Source: Oscillospiraceae bacterium (GTDB lineage Bacteria > Bacillota > Clostridia > Oscillospirales > Acutalibacteraceae). Taken from it: a stretch of DNA of 44,885 nucleotides. The notes under the pieces were generated by a model that made no database searches, was not told the DNA's origin, and worked only from the letters and a program-made list of their open reading frames with translations. The stretch is taken from the NCBI GenBank assembly GCA_022487055.1, contig JAKVJJ010000014.1, positions 1-44,885 of the forward strand, given 5' to 3'. A program made the translations under genes and the position numbers. Below are positions 23,151-30,616 of the stretch, piece by piece; the stretch's first letter is position 1, and every line of letters begins with the position of its first letter.

Positions 23151-23215
23151 TGAACAAAGGCGTTCATAAGAGGGGAATTCTATACATTTTCCGTCTTATG
23201 GATGCTTTTTCTTTT
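23151..23215 (+). promoter_or_regulatory. gltB1 leader attenuator: AAAGGC hexaloop hairpin overlapping a terminator
   Basis: TGAAC-AAAGGC-GTTCA (23151-23166) is a 5-bp hairpin with the same hexaloop as the glnN leader. The terminator stem pairs GCGTTCATAAGA (23160-23171) with TCTTATGGATGC (23194-23205) in 12 consecutive pairs including two G-U, followed directly by TTTTTCTTTT. The two structures share 23160-23166 and cannot coexist, so the hexaloop hairpin is a natural antiterminator. gltB1 starts about 70 nt further on. Confidence 0.75.
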
Positions 23216-23285
23216 CAAAACATTATTATATTCACTTTAATCTGCATTTACTTTCTTTTTATAAGAAATCAGGGAGGCGCTCAAA

Positions 23286-24380
23286 ATGCAAAAAGAAGGC
23301 CAGATTCATATCCCTTCCGGCTGTGCGATTGCAGGATTGTTCTGCAAAGATGGCAGACGAGTAAGCGGCGAAAAGATGATTGACTCCATCACGGTGATGC
23401 ATGACCGCAGTAATGGTTTGGGCGGAGGTTTTGCCGGATATGGTATTTATCCAGAGCATAAGGATGCCTATGCATTCCATGTTTTTTATGACAATACCCA
23501 TGCAAAGGAAGCTGTGGAGGATTTTCTTGCACGGCATTTTGACATCGAGAGCCTGTCCCGCATCCCCACCCGCAAAACGCCGGGAATTACAGACGCACCG
23601 CTCATCTGGCGCTATTTCATTCATCCGCTGCCCCGCAAGCTGCAGGAATCAGAGCTGGATGAGCGCGAATATGTGATGCGCTGTGTTATGAAAATCAATG
23701 CACACTATGACGGTGCCTATGTGTTTTCCTCCGGCAAGAATATGGGCGTTTTCAAAGCGGTCGGTTATCCGGAGGACGTCGGCAGATTCTATAAGCTGGA
23801 AGAATATGCGGGTTACTGCTGGACAGCACATGGTCGCTATCCAACCAATACGCCCGGCTGGTGGGGTGGCGCGCATCCATTTGCGCTGCTGGATTACTCC
23901 ATCGTGCACAACGGGGAGATTTCCTCTTATGATGCCAACCGGCGCTGTGTGGAAATGTATGGTTACAGCTGCAATCTGATGACGGACACGGAGGCAATCA
24001 CTTACATCGTGGATTACCTGAACCGCAGGCAGGGACTTTCTCTGGAGGAAGTGGCAAGTGTAATTGCCGCGCCTTTCTGGAGCACGATTGATGCCATGCC
24101 GGAACCGAAAAAGAGCCAGATGACCTACCTGCGCAATACTTTTGCCAGTATGCTGGTGACAGGGCCGTTCTCTATTCTGCTGGGCTTTTCCGGTGGGATG
24201 ATGGCACTGAATGACCGGCTGAAGCTCCGCTCCATGGTGGCGGCGGAGAAGGGCGAAACTGTTTATGTGGCGAGTGAGGAAAGTGCTATCCGCCGCATTC
24301 AGCCGGAACTTGACCGCATCTGGTCCCCCAGCGGCGGCGAACCATTGATTTTCAGACTCAACGAAGGGGTGGAATTCTGA
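23286..24380 (+). CDS. Glutamate synthase-like class II glutamine amidotransferase subunit (split GltB, amidotransferase part)
   Basis: A 364-residue protein matching the N-terminal amidotransferase domain of GltB (COG0067 type); it should hydrolyse glutamine and deliver ammonia to the FMN subunit encoded next. Motifs: AHGRYPTNTPGWWGGAHPF and IVHNGEISSYDANRR, the Ntn-amidotransferase substrate and oxyanion regions. The nucleophile is probably Cys13 in SGCAIAGLF. Class II enzymes need this Cys at the mature N-terminus, so 12 residues would have to be removed, and the usual CGI is CAI here. AGGGAGG precedes the ATG. It is the first gene of the operon, with 1 nt before the next ATG. Confidence 0.9.
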   Translation: MQKEGQIHIPSGCAIAGLFCKDGRRVSGEKMIDSITVMHDRSNGLGGGFAGYGIYPEHKDAYAFHVFYDNTHAKEAVEDFLARHFDIESLSRIPTRKTPGITDAPLIWRYFIHPLPRKLQESELDEREYVMRCVMKINAHYDGAYVFSSGKNMGVFKAVGYPEDVGRFYKLEEYAGYCWTAHGRYPTNTPGWWGGAHPFALLDYSIVHNGEISSYDANRRCVEMYGYSCNLMTDTEAITYIVDYLNRRQGLSLEEVASVIAAPFWSTIDAMPEPKKSQMTYLRNTFASMLVTGPFSILLGFSGGMMALNDRLKLRSMVAAEKGETVYVASEESAIRRIQPELDRIWSPSGGEPLIFRLNEGVEF

Positions 24381-24381
24381 T

Positions 24382-25887
24382 ATGGCAATCAATTATATTG
24401 TACCGGAATACGCGGTCGTGCGTGATGCAAACCGGTGTATCGCCTGCCGTGTGTGCGAGCGCCAGTGCGCCAATGAGGTACATACCTATGACGCAGACCT
24501 TGGTTGTATGCGCAGCGATGAAACCAAATGTGTGAACTGCCACCGCTGTGTTTCTCTGTGCCCGACTCACGCACTGAAAATTGTAAAGAACGAGGATACA
24601 TTCCGGCTGAATCACAACTGGAGTATGCAGACCATGACCGAGATTTACCGTGAGGCAGAGTCCGGCGGAATGCTGCTGTCCTCCATGGGCAACCCGAATG
24701 ATTACCCGATTTACTGGGACAAAATGCTTATCAATGCTTCTCAGGTGACGAATCCGTCGATTGACCCGCTGCGTGAGCCGATGGAAACCCGTGTTTATTT
24801 GGGAAAGAAACCGGACCATGTGGAGCGCAATGCGGACGGGACGCTGAAAGTCAATACACCGCCGCAGCTGAAACTGAATGTGCCAATTATGTTTTCTGCC
24901 ATGAGTTATGGCGCCATCAGCTTTAATGCGCATGAAAGCCTTGCGCGTGCGGCAACGGAACTTGGAACTTATTACAATACCGGTGAAGGCGGCCTGCATC
25001 GTGACCTTTACAAATATGGTCCCAATACGATTGTGCAGGTGGCTTCCGGCAGGTTCGGCGTGCATAAAGATTATCTGAACACCGGCGCGGCCATTGAGAT
25101 TAAGATGGGGCAGGGGGCAAAACCTGGCATCGGCGGACATCTGCCGGGCACCAAGAGTGTAGGCGATGTTGCCCGCACCCGCATGATTCCAGAGGGCAGT
25201 GATGCCATTTCTCCGGCGCCGCACCATGATATTTATTCCATTGAAGACTTGCGGCAGCTGGTTTATTCCCTGAAGGAAGCAACTGCCTACACCAAACCGG
25301 TAATTGTCAAGATTGCGGCTGTGCATAACGTGGCGGCTATCGCAAGCGGCATTGCCAGAAGCGGCGCGGACATTATTGCCATTGACGGTTTCCGCGGCGG
25401 CACCGGTGCGGCACCAACCCGCATCCGTGACAATGTCGGCATCCCGATTGAACTGGCACTGGCGAGTGTTGACCGTCGTCTGCGCGAGGAGGGCATTCGC
25501 AACAACGTTTCCATTGTGGTTGGTGGTTCCATCCGTAGCTCAGCGGACATTGTCAAGGCGGTTGCGCTGGGTGCGGATGCTGTGTATATCGGCACGGCGG
25601 CACTGTTGGCACTGGGCTGCCACCTGTGCCGGAGCTGCCAGACCGGCAAATGCAACTGGGGCATTGCCACACAGCGGCCGGACCTTGTAAAGCGGCTGAA
25701 TCCTGATGTGGGTGCACAGCGGCTGGTTAATTTGGTAACTGCATGGCAGCATGAGATTATGGAAATGATGGGCGGCATGGGTATCAACTCCATCGAAGCG
25801 CTGAAAGGCAACCGCCTGATGCTGCGCGGAGTTGGCCTGAATGAAAAAGAATTGGAAATTCTCGGCATTAAGCACGCCGGCGAATAA
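24382..25887 (+). CDS. Glutamate synthase FMN/Fe-S subunit with N-terminal ferredoxin domain (split GltB, synthase part)
   Basis: A 501-residue protein. Residues about 15-70 hold two C-x2-C-x2-C-x3-C motifs (RCIACRVCERQC and KCVNCHRCVSLC), a 2[4Fe-4S] ferredoxin domain. From about 165 on is the FMN barrel (COG0069): MSAMSYGAISFNAHESLARAA, NTGEGG, KMGQGAKPGIGGHLPG, IDGFRGGTGAAPTRIRD and VVGGSIRSSADIVKAVALGADAV. The GCHLCRSCQTGKCNWGIATQ segment carries the three Cys of the 3Fe-4S cluster. It makes glutamate from 2-oxoglutarate and ammonia. Fusion to ferredoxin is typical of the archaeal/clostridial form without GltD. Confidence 0.95.
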   Translation: MAINYIVPEYAVVRDANRCIACRVCERQCANEVHTYDADLGCMRSDETKCVNCHRCVSLCPTHALKIVKNEDTFRLNHNWSMQTMTEIYREAESGGMLLSSMGNPNDYPIYWDKMLINASQVTNPSIDPLREPMETRVYLGKKPDHVERNADGTLKVNTPPQLKLNVPIMFSAMSYGAISFNAHESLARAATELGTYYNTGEGGLHRDLYKYGPNTIVQVASGRFGVHKDYLNTGAAIEIKMGQGAKPGIGGHLPGTKSVGDVARTRMIPEGSDAISPAPHHDIYSIEDLRQLVYSLKEATAYTKPVIVKIAAVHNVAAIASGIARSGADIIAIDGFRGGTGAAPTRIRDNVGIPIELALASVDRRLREEGIRNNVSIVVGGSIRSSADIVKAVALGADAVYIGTAALLALGCHLCRSCQTGKCNWGIATQRPDLVKRLNPDVGAQRLVNLVTAWQHEIMEMMGGMGINSIEALKGNRLMLRGVGLNEKELEILGIKHAGE

Positions 25888-25902
25888 CCAAGGTGGAACC
25901 CT

Positions 25903-25954
25903 GATGCAGTCCGCAGACCTTTGGGTTTTGCTGCATTGATGAGCAGATGCTCAT
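25903..25954 (+). promoter_or_regulatory. Two hairpins in the gap before the ferredoxin gene
   Basis: GATGCAG (25903-25909) pairs with CTGCATT (25931-25937), and ATGAGCA (25939-25945) with TGCTCAT (25948-25954). No T-run follows either. They lie in the only sizeable gap (170 nt) of the glutamate synthase operon and may mark RNA processing or a weak stop. A TATGAT at 26023-26028 could be a -10 box for the following gene. Confidence 0.45.
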
Positions 25955-26057
25955 GGTTTCAGACAGTATAAATCTGGTGCACATTCAGACAATCCTAAAA
26001 TCAGCAAATAAATATACTTTTCTATGATAAAATAAAACGAAACGACCTTTTAACGAG

Positions 26058-26501
26058 GTGTTGAATATGAAGCGTGTCTATGTCAATGAAGAATGGTGTC
26101 TTGGCTGCCATCTCTGTGAATATAATTGTGCATTTGCCAATTCCGGAGAAGATTATATGCCAAAGGCACTGAAAGATAAGACCATCTATCCGCGTATTCA
26201 GGTGGAAGAAGGGGACGGCGTGAACTTTGCTGTTTCCTGCCGCCACTGTGAAGACCCGATTTGCGTAAAAAGCTGCATTACCGGTGCGCTTTCCAAAGAA
26301 GACGGCGTCATTAAAGTGGACACAGACAAATGTGTCGGCTGTTATACTTGCATCATGGTTTGCCCCTATGGCTGTGTGATGCCCGCACCGGATGGTCATG
26401 TGATTCAGAAATGCGAGCTGTGCACACAGAATGCCTGCGGGGAACCGGCGTGCGTGAAAGGCTGCCCGAACCACGCAATCGTTTATGAGGACAGGGGGTA
26501 A
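26058..26501 (+). CDS. Four-cluster ferredoxin-type electron-transfer protein
   Basis: A 147-residue iron-sulfur protein with four Cys groups: CLGCHLCEYNC, CRHCEDPICVKSC, CVGCYTCIMVC and CELCTQNACGEPACVKGC. This is the HycB/DmsB-like pattern that binds up to four [4Fe-4S] clusters. It lies between the FMN subunit and a flavin oxidoreductase of the same operon, so it likely carries electrons from the reductase to glutamate synthase. GAGGTG sits 8 nt before the ATG. Its last codons lie just before the start of the reductase gene. Confidence 0.92.
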   Translation: MLNMKRVYVNEEWCLGCHLCEYNCAFANSGEDYMPKALKDKTIYPRIQVEEGDGVNFAVSCRHCEDPICVKSCITGALSKEDGVIKVDTDKCVGCYTCIMVCPYGCVMPAPDGHVIQKCELCTQNACGEPACVKGCPNHAIVYEDRG

Positions 26502-26505
26502 AAAC

Positions 26506-27747
26506 ATGAATTACGTCATTATCGGAAACTCCATTGCCGCAGTTGGCTGCGTGGAGGGTATCCGCAGCAGGGATAAAACCGGCAGCATTACCATTGTCGG
26601 CGATGAACCGTACCCTGTTTATTCCCGCCCGCTAATTTCATATCTCCTGCTCGGAAGTACGGATGAGGAACACATGAAGTACCGTCCGGATGATTTCTAT
26701 GAAAAGAATCATGTAAAAACCTATTTAGGCCGCCGTGCAGAAAAGGTGAACAGCGCCGCAAAGACCGTCACGCTGGAGGACGGCACTGTGCTGACATATG
26801 ACAAACTGCTTCTTGCGACTGGCAGCAAACCTTTCGTGCCGCCGATGGCTGGTTTGGATAGTGTGCCGGAAAAATTCACTTTCATGGCGCTTGACTCTGC
26901 AAAAGCGCTGGAAGCCGCTCTGAAACCTGCCAGCCGGGTGCTGATTATCGGTGCCGGCCTAATTGGCCTTAAGTGCGCTGAGGGTATTGCGGACCGTGTC
27001 GGCCATATTGATGTGGTGGATATGGCCGACCGTATTCTGCCGAGCATTCTGGATGAAGAAGGTTCCGCCATGATGCAAAAGCATCTGGAAAAGCACAATA
27101 TCCGTTTCTTCCTGTCTGACAGTGTGGCACAGTTTACAGAAAACACGGCAGCACTCAAAAGCGGAAAAACACTGGACTTTGACATTCTGGTCGTTGCCGT
27201 TGGTGTACGTCCGAATGTGGAACTGGCACAGCAGGCAGGATGCGAAGTCAGCCGTGGCATCTGTACGGATACTTCCTGTGCAACTACTGTAAAAGATATT
27301 TATGCCGCAGGTGACTGTGCAAAAAGTTATGACATTACAACCGATACTGACCGCATCCTCGCGCTTCTGCCCAACGCGCATATGCAGGGTATGACAGCCG
27401 GTGCAAATATGGCAGGTGGGCAGGAAAGTTATACAGCACTCCCAATGAATGCCATTGGATTTTTCGGCCTGCATATTATTACGGCGGGCTGCTATGACGG
27501 AGAAGCGTATATTACCCGTGAACCCGGCGTCTACAAAAAACTGATAACAAAAGACGGCCTGCTCAAGGGTATGATTCTGATTGGCGACATTGCGCGTGCG
27601 GGAATTTATACATCCCTGATTCGGGAAAAAACGCCACTTTCCACAGTCGACTTTGACCTTATCAAGGAGCACCCGCAGTTAATGGCATTTGCCAAGAAAG
27701 ACCGCAAAATAAAACTCGCCGGTGCGAAGCAGGAAGGGGATGCCTGA
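26506..27747 (+). CDS. FAD-dependent NAD(P)H oxidoreductase (ferredoxin/rubredoxin reductase-like)
   Basis: A 413-residue pyridine-nucleotide disulfide-reductase-fold flavoprotein. FAD-binding start NYVIIGNSIAAVGCVEGI, a second dinucleotide (NAD) motif VLIIGAGLIGLKCAEGI near residue 145, and the C-terminal FAD contact DIYAAGDCAKSYD. The redox Cys of CoA-disulfide reductases is absent (YSRPLISYLL), so it is closer to NirB- or rubredoxin-reductase-type enzymes. ATG 26506 has AGGGGGT 6 nt upstream. In place of GltD it probably passes NAD(P)H electrons through the ferredoxin to glutamate synthase. The alternative is an unrelated redox role; the operon argues against that. Confidence 0.9.
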   Translation: MNYVIIGNSIAAVGCVEGIRSRDKTGSITIVGDEPYPVYSRPLISYLLLGSTDEEHMKYRPDDFYEKNHVKTYLGRRAEKVNSAAKTVTLEDGTVLTYDKLLLATGSKPFVPPMAGLDSVPEKFTFMALDSAKALEAALKPASRVLIIGAGLIGLKCAEGIADRVGHIDVVDMADRILPSILDEEGSAMMQKHLEKHNIRFFLSDSVAQFTENTAALKSGKTLDFDILVVAVGVRPNVELAQQAGCEVSRGICTDTSCATTVKDIYAAGDCAKSYDITTDTDRILALLPNAHMQGMTAGANMAGGQESYTALPMNAIGFFGLHIITAGCYDGEAYITREPGVYKKLITKDGLLKGMILIGDIARAGIYTSLIREKTPLSTVDFDLIKEHPQLMAFAKKDRKIKLAGAKQEGDA

Positions 27748-27748
27748 A

Positions 27749-28474
27749 ATGAAAATTACAGCAGGCGATATGCATTTTCAAGAACTGAATGCGGCAGTGC
27801 GTAATTCTTCCGATAAGGAAATTGAGATTGACGGCTGTCTTGGCCAGCGCTATATCGGTGCGGGGTTGACCGGAAAGCATATTGTCATTCACGGCACGCC
27901 CGGCAATGCGCTCGGTGCATATCAGGACGGCTGCGACATTGAGGTGCACGGCAATGCCCAGGACGCGACCGGCGACACGATGAATGACGGCACCATCACC
28001 ATTTACGGCAGTTCCGGTGATGCGACCGGATACTCCATGCGTGGAGGCAAAATCTTTATCAAAGGGAATATCGGCTACCGCGCAGGCATCCACATGAAAG
28101 CCTATCAGGAGAAACAGCCAAAGCTGATTATCGGCGGCTGTGCGGGCAGCTTTCTCGGCGAATATCAGGCGGGCGGCATCATTGCGGTGCTCGGTCTGGA
28201 TAAGCAGGACGACCGTCCACTGGTGGGCAATTTCTGTGGCACCGGTATGCACGGCGGGAAAATGTATCTGCGCACGGATACCCTGCCTGCTGGTCTGCCG
28301 GTGCAGGTGAAGGCGGAGGACGCTTCCACGGAGGACATGGAAGCCGTGAAGCCGCTGTTGCGGGAATTTTGTGAAAAATTTGGCTTTGACTTGGCCAAAG
28401 TGCTGGATGCACACTATTTCGTTTTGACACCGGACACAGCGAATCCCTACAAGGCTCTGTATACCCGGAACTGA
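27749..28474 (+). CDS. Glutamate synthase GXGXG-domain subunit (split GltB, C-terminal part)
   Basis: A 241-residue protein of the COG0070 type, a right-handed beta-helix that in full GltB is the C-terminal structural domain. Repeated turns are visible: GCLGQRYIGAGLTGKHIVIHG, GNALGAYQDGCDIEVHGNAQDATGD, GSSGDATGYSMRGGKIFIKGN, YRAGIHM and GCAGSFLGEYQAGG. ATG 27749 follows AGGAAGGGG by 9 nt and lies 1 nt after the reductase stop. With the products of 23286 and 24382 it rebuilds a complete GltB from three polypeptides. The C-terminal 45 residues are a helical tail. A terminator follows at 28499-28534. Confidence 0.93.
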   Translation: MKITAGDMHFQELNAAVRNSSDKEIEIDGCLGQRYIGAGLTGKHIVIHGTPGNALGAYQDGCDIEVHGNAQDATGDTMNDGTITIYGSSGDATGYSMRGGKIFIKGNIGYRAGIHMKAYQEKQPKLIIGGCAGSFLGEYQAGGIIAVLGLDKQDDRPLVGNFCGTGMHGGKMYLRTDTLPAGLPVQVKAEDASTEDMEAVKPLLREFCEKFGFDLAKVLDAHYFVLTPDTANPYKALYTRN

Positions 28475-28498
28475 AGCCTCAATATTTTCCTCCTTTTC

Positions 28499-28555
28499 AC
28501 AAGAGCTGTGGGCGGCACTGCGGCTCTTGTTTCTGTTCGGGGTTTATGATACGAT
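28499..28555 (+). promoter_or_regulatory. Terminator of the glutamate synthase operon overlapping the promoter of the next gene
   Basis: ACAAGAGC (28499-28506) pairs with GCTCTTGT (28523-28530), then TTCTGTT. The right arm overlaps a possible promoter: TTGTTT (28527-28532), 17 nt, TACGAT (28550-28555), which would drive the GSI-ANTAR gene pair. Confidence 0.6.
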
Positions 28556-28615
28556 TTAAAGTTGAAAGAAGCTGTATACCAGAAAATAATTATTAAAAAA
28601 ATCGGAGGTGCCGCA

Positions 28616-29938
28616 GTGAATTATACACGCAGCGAAGTGATGCAGTATGTGGAGGACAATGACGTTAAGTTTATCCGCCTGGCCTTCTGTGATATTCACG
28701 GAATGCAGAAAAATGTCGCGGTGATGCCCTGCGAGCTGGAGCGTGCGTTTGACACCGGCGTTGGTTTTGACGCCAGTTTTGTGCGCGGCTTTATGAATGA
28801 AGTGAAGTCTGACCTGTTCCTTGTGCCGGACCCCAGAACGTTCACCGTGATGCCGTGGCGGCCGTCACACGGGCAGGTGGTGCGGCTGTTCTGTGATGTC
28901 CGTTATCCGGATGGGCAGCCTTTTGAGGGAGACTGCCGCGCTCTGCTCAAGTCGGCTGTGCGTGACGCGCGGGAGATGGGCCTTTCCTGTAAAGTCGGTA
29001 CTGCCTGTGAATTTTATCTTTTTAAGACGGATGAAAATGGAGAACCGACTTTGGAGCCGTTTGATTACGGCACCTATTGTGACACGGCCCCGCGGGATAA
29101 ATGTGAGGACGTGCGGCGGGAAATTTGCCTTGCGCTGGAAGCTATGGGTCTGCGTCCGGAAACCAGCCGCCATGAGCAGGGCCCGGGCCAGAATGAGATT
29201 GACTTCCGTTACAATAACATTCTGACGGCGGCGGATAACTTTATTGCCTTTAAGGGTGCCGTCAAATCGATTGCGGAGGGCAGCGGACTGTATGCGTCCT
29301 TCATGCCAAAGCCTTTGCCGGGTTACAGCGGCAGCAGCCTGCGGGTGAATATGTCCCTTACCCGCGACGGAAAGAATCTGTTTCAAATGCAGGACGGTCG
29401 TTTTGAGCCGGAAGCGGAGAGCTTTATGGCGGGCATTCTGCGCCGTGTGTCAGAAATCACACTGTTTCTCAATCCGCTGACCAATTCCTATGAGCGCTTC
29501 GGCCGGTTTGAGGCACCCAAATATGTGACTTGGTCGCACCAGAATCGTTCCCAGCTTATCCGTATTCCTGCCGCACCGGACACCGGACATGGAAGACTGG
29601 AACTGCGCAGCACTGACCCCGCGTGCAATCCGCACCTTGCCTTTGCCCTGCTGCTCCGTGCCGGGCTGGAGGGTGTGCATGACAAGCTGCCGCTCTGCCC
29701 GCCGGATAACCGCAACCTTTTTAAGGCAAACGATGAAGAAACCGCCAGCTTGGAGCATCTGCCGGGAAACTTGAATGAAGCACTGCAGGAGGCGGAAAAG
29801 AGCAGCTTTGTGTACACTTATGTTCCGGAAAAACTGCGTGCCAGTTACTTTGAGCAGAAGCGCCGGGAATGGGAACGTTACCGTACCTCCGGCAATGGGC
29901 AGGAGTTTGAGCGCCGGGAATATTTTTTGACTGTATAA
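28616..29938 (+). CDS. glnA: Glutamine synthetase type I
   Basis: A 440-residue GSI. Landmarks: the N-terminal beta-grasp domain with IRLAFCDIHGMQKNVAV, GTACEFYLF (metal ligand Glu), HEQGPGQNEIDFRYNNILTAADN (ammonia/ATP region), KPLPGYSGSSLRVNMSL and RLELRSTDPACNPHLAFALLL. Length matches the Bacillus-type GSI-alpha; no adenylylation Tyr motif of the GSI-beta type is visible. GTG 28616 follows GGAGG by 7 nt; the in-frame TTG at 28562 has no ribosome site. It is the second glutamine synthetase in the window, after GS III, and is followed 36 nt later by the ANTAR regulator gene. Confidence 0.95.
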   Translation: MNYTRSEVMQYVEDNDVKFIRLAFCDIHGMQKNVAVMPCELERAFDTGVGFDASFVRGFMNEVKSDLFLVPDPRTFTVMPWRPSHGQVVRLFCDVRYPDGQPFEGDCRALLKSAVRDAREMGLSCKVGTACEFYLFKTDENGEPTLEPFDYGTYCDTAPRDKCEDVRREICLALEAMGLRPETSRHEQGPGQNEIDFRYNNILTAADNFIAFKGAVKSIAEGSGLYASFMPKPLPGYSGSSLRVNMSLTRDGKNLFQMQDGRFEPEAESFMAGILRRVSEITLFLNPLTNSYERFGRFEAPKYVTWSHQNRSQLIRIPAAPDTGHGRLELRSTDPACNPHLAFALLLRAGLEGVHDKLPLCPPDNRNLFKANDEETASLEHLPGNLNEALQEAEKSSFVYTYVPEKLRASYFEQKRREWERYRTSGNGQEFERREYFLTV

Positions 29939-29974
29939 AAGGCATCAAAATCCTGAAAAAGCTGGTGATGAAGG

Positions 29975-30544
29975 TTGAAGCAGGTTCTGATTGTTTCCAG
30001 TTCCGATAAAGGGAAAAAGTATTTTATGGATTTTCTCAGGGCACATTCGGTCAAAATGCTCAGCAGTGCTTCCACCGGCGGAGAAGCCCGGCGCATGGCT
30101 GTGCAGCAAGACTTTAACTTGGTGGTGATCAACACACCGTTGCAGGATGAGTTTGGCCATGAGCTTGCGGCAGACCTCACGGAAAAGACCAGTGCCGGAG
30201 TGGTACTGGTGGTGAAGGCGGAGCTGTATGAAAGTGTATCCGCAAATGTGGAGGAGACAGGTGTGATCCTGGCGCAGAAGCCAATTAACCGGGTGCTGCT
30301 GTACCAATCCATGCGGGTGGCGGCGGCCTGCAGCAGAAGGCTGGAGTCGCTGCGGAAAGAGAACCAGAAACTGCAGGGGAAAGTGCATGAACTGCAGGTG
30401 GTTGGGCGTGCCAAATGTGCGTTGGTGCAGTACCGTCATTTGACGGAACAGGAAGCGCACCGATTTATTGAAAAGCAGGCTATGGACCAGCGTACCCCGC
30501 GTATTGAAATTGCGGAAGACATTCTGCATACCTATGAAGATTAA
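29975..30544 (+). CDS. ANTAR-domain RNA-binding regulator with pseudo-receiver domain
   Basis: A 189-residue protein. Residues 1-118 resemble a response-regulator receiver (KQVLIVSSSDKG, FNLVVINTPL, VILAQKPI with the conserved Lys). The phospho-acceptor position in VVINTPL is Asn53 rather than Asp, so normal phosphorylation is unlikely. A coiled-coil linker (about 118-145) leads to a C-terminal ANTAR domain, AKCALVQYRHLTEQEAHRFIEKQAM with its three helices and conserved Ala/aromatic spacing. ANTAR proteins bind hexaloop RNA hairpins and cause antitermination. It starts with TTG, behind GGTGATG. Co-transcribed with GSI and close to the attenuated glnN and gltB1 genes, it probably regulates nitrogen assimilation. 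Confidence 0.88.
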   Translation: MKQVLIVSSSDKGKKYFMDFLRAHSVKMLSSASTGGEARRMAVQQDFNLVVINTPLQDEFGHELAADLTEKTSAGVVLVVKAELYESVSANVEETGVILAQKPINRVLLYQSMRVAAACSRRLESLRKENQKLQGKVHELQVVGRAKCALVQYRHLTEQEAHRFIEKQAMDQRTPRIEIAEDILHTYED

Positions 30545-30591
30545 AAAATGGTCAGTGTTCCTGTAAGTTTGCAGGATTGCTGACCATTTTT
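30544..30591. terminator. Bidirectional intrinsic terminator
   Basis: AAAAATGGTCAG (30544-30555) and CTGACCATTTTT (30580-30591) form a 12-bp outer stem, with an inner CCTG/CAGG pairing. It serves the ANTAR gene on plus and the BTAD regulator gene on minus, which converge here. Confidence 0.9.
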
Positions 30592-30616
30592 CTATTATTC
30601 TTTTATTACGGTTTTT

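Noticed and set aside
24358-25326. Minus-strand open frame of 322 codons over the glutamate synthase gene
   Set aside because: Antisense to the FMN subunit, which has complete motifs.
25888-26057. Terminator or riboswitch between the FMN subunit and the ferredoxin gene
   Set aside because: Two hairpins exist but have no T-run and no known aptamer pattern; recorded only as hairpins.
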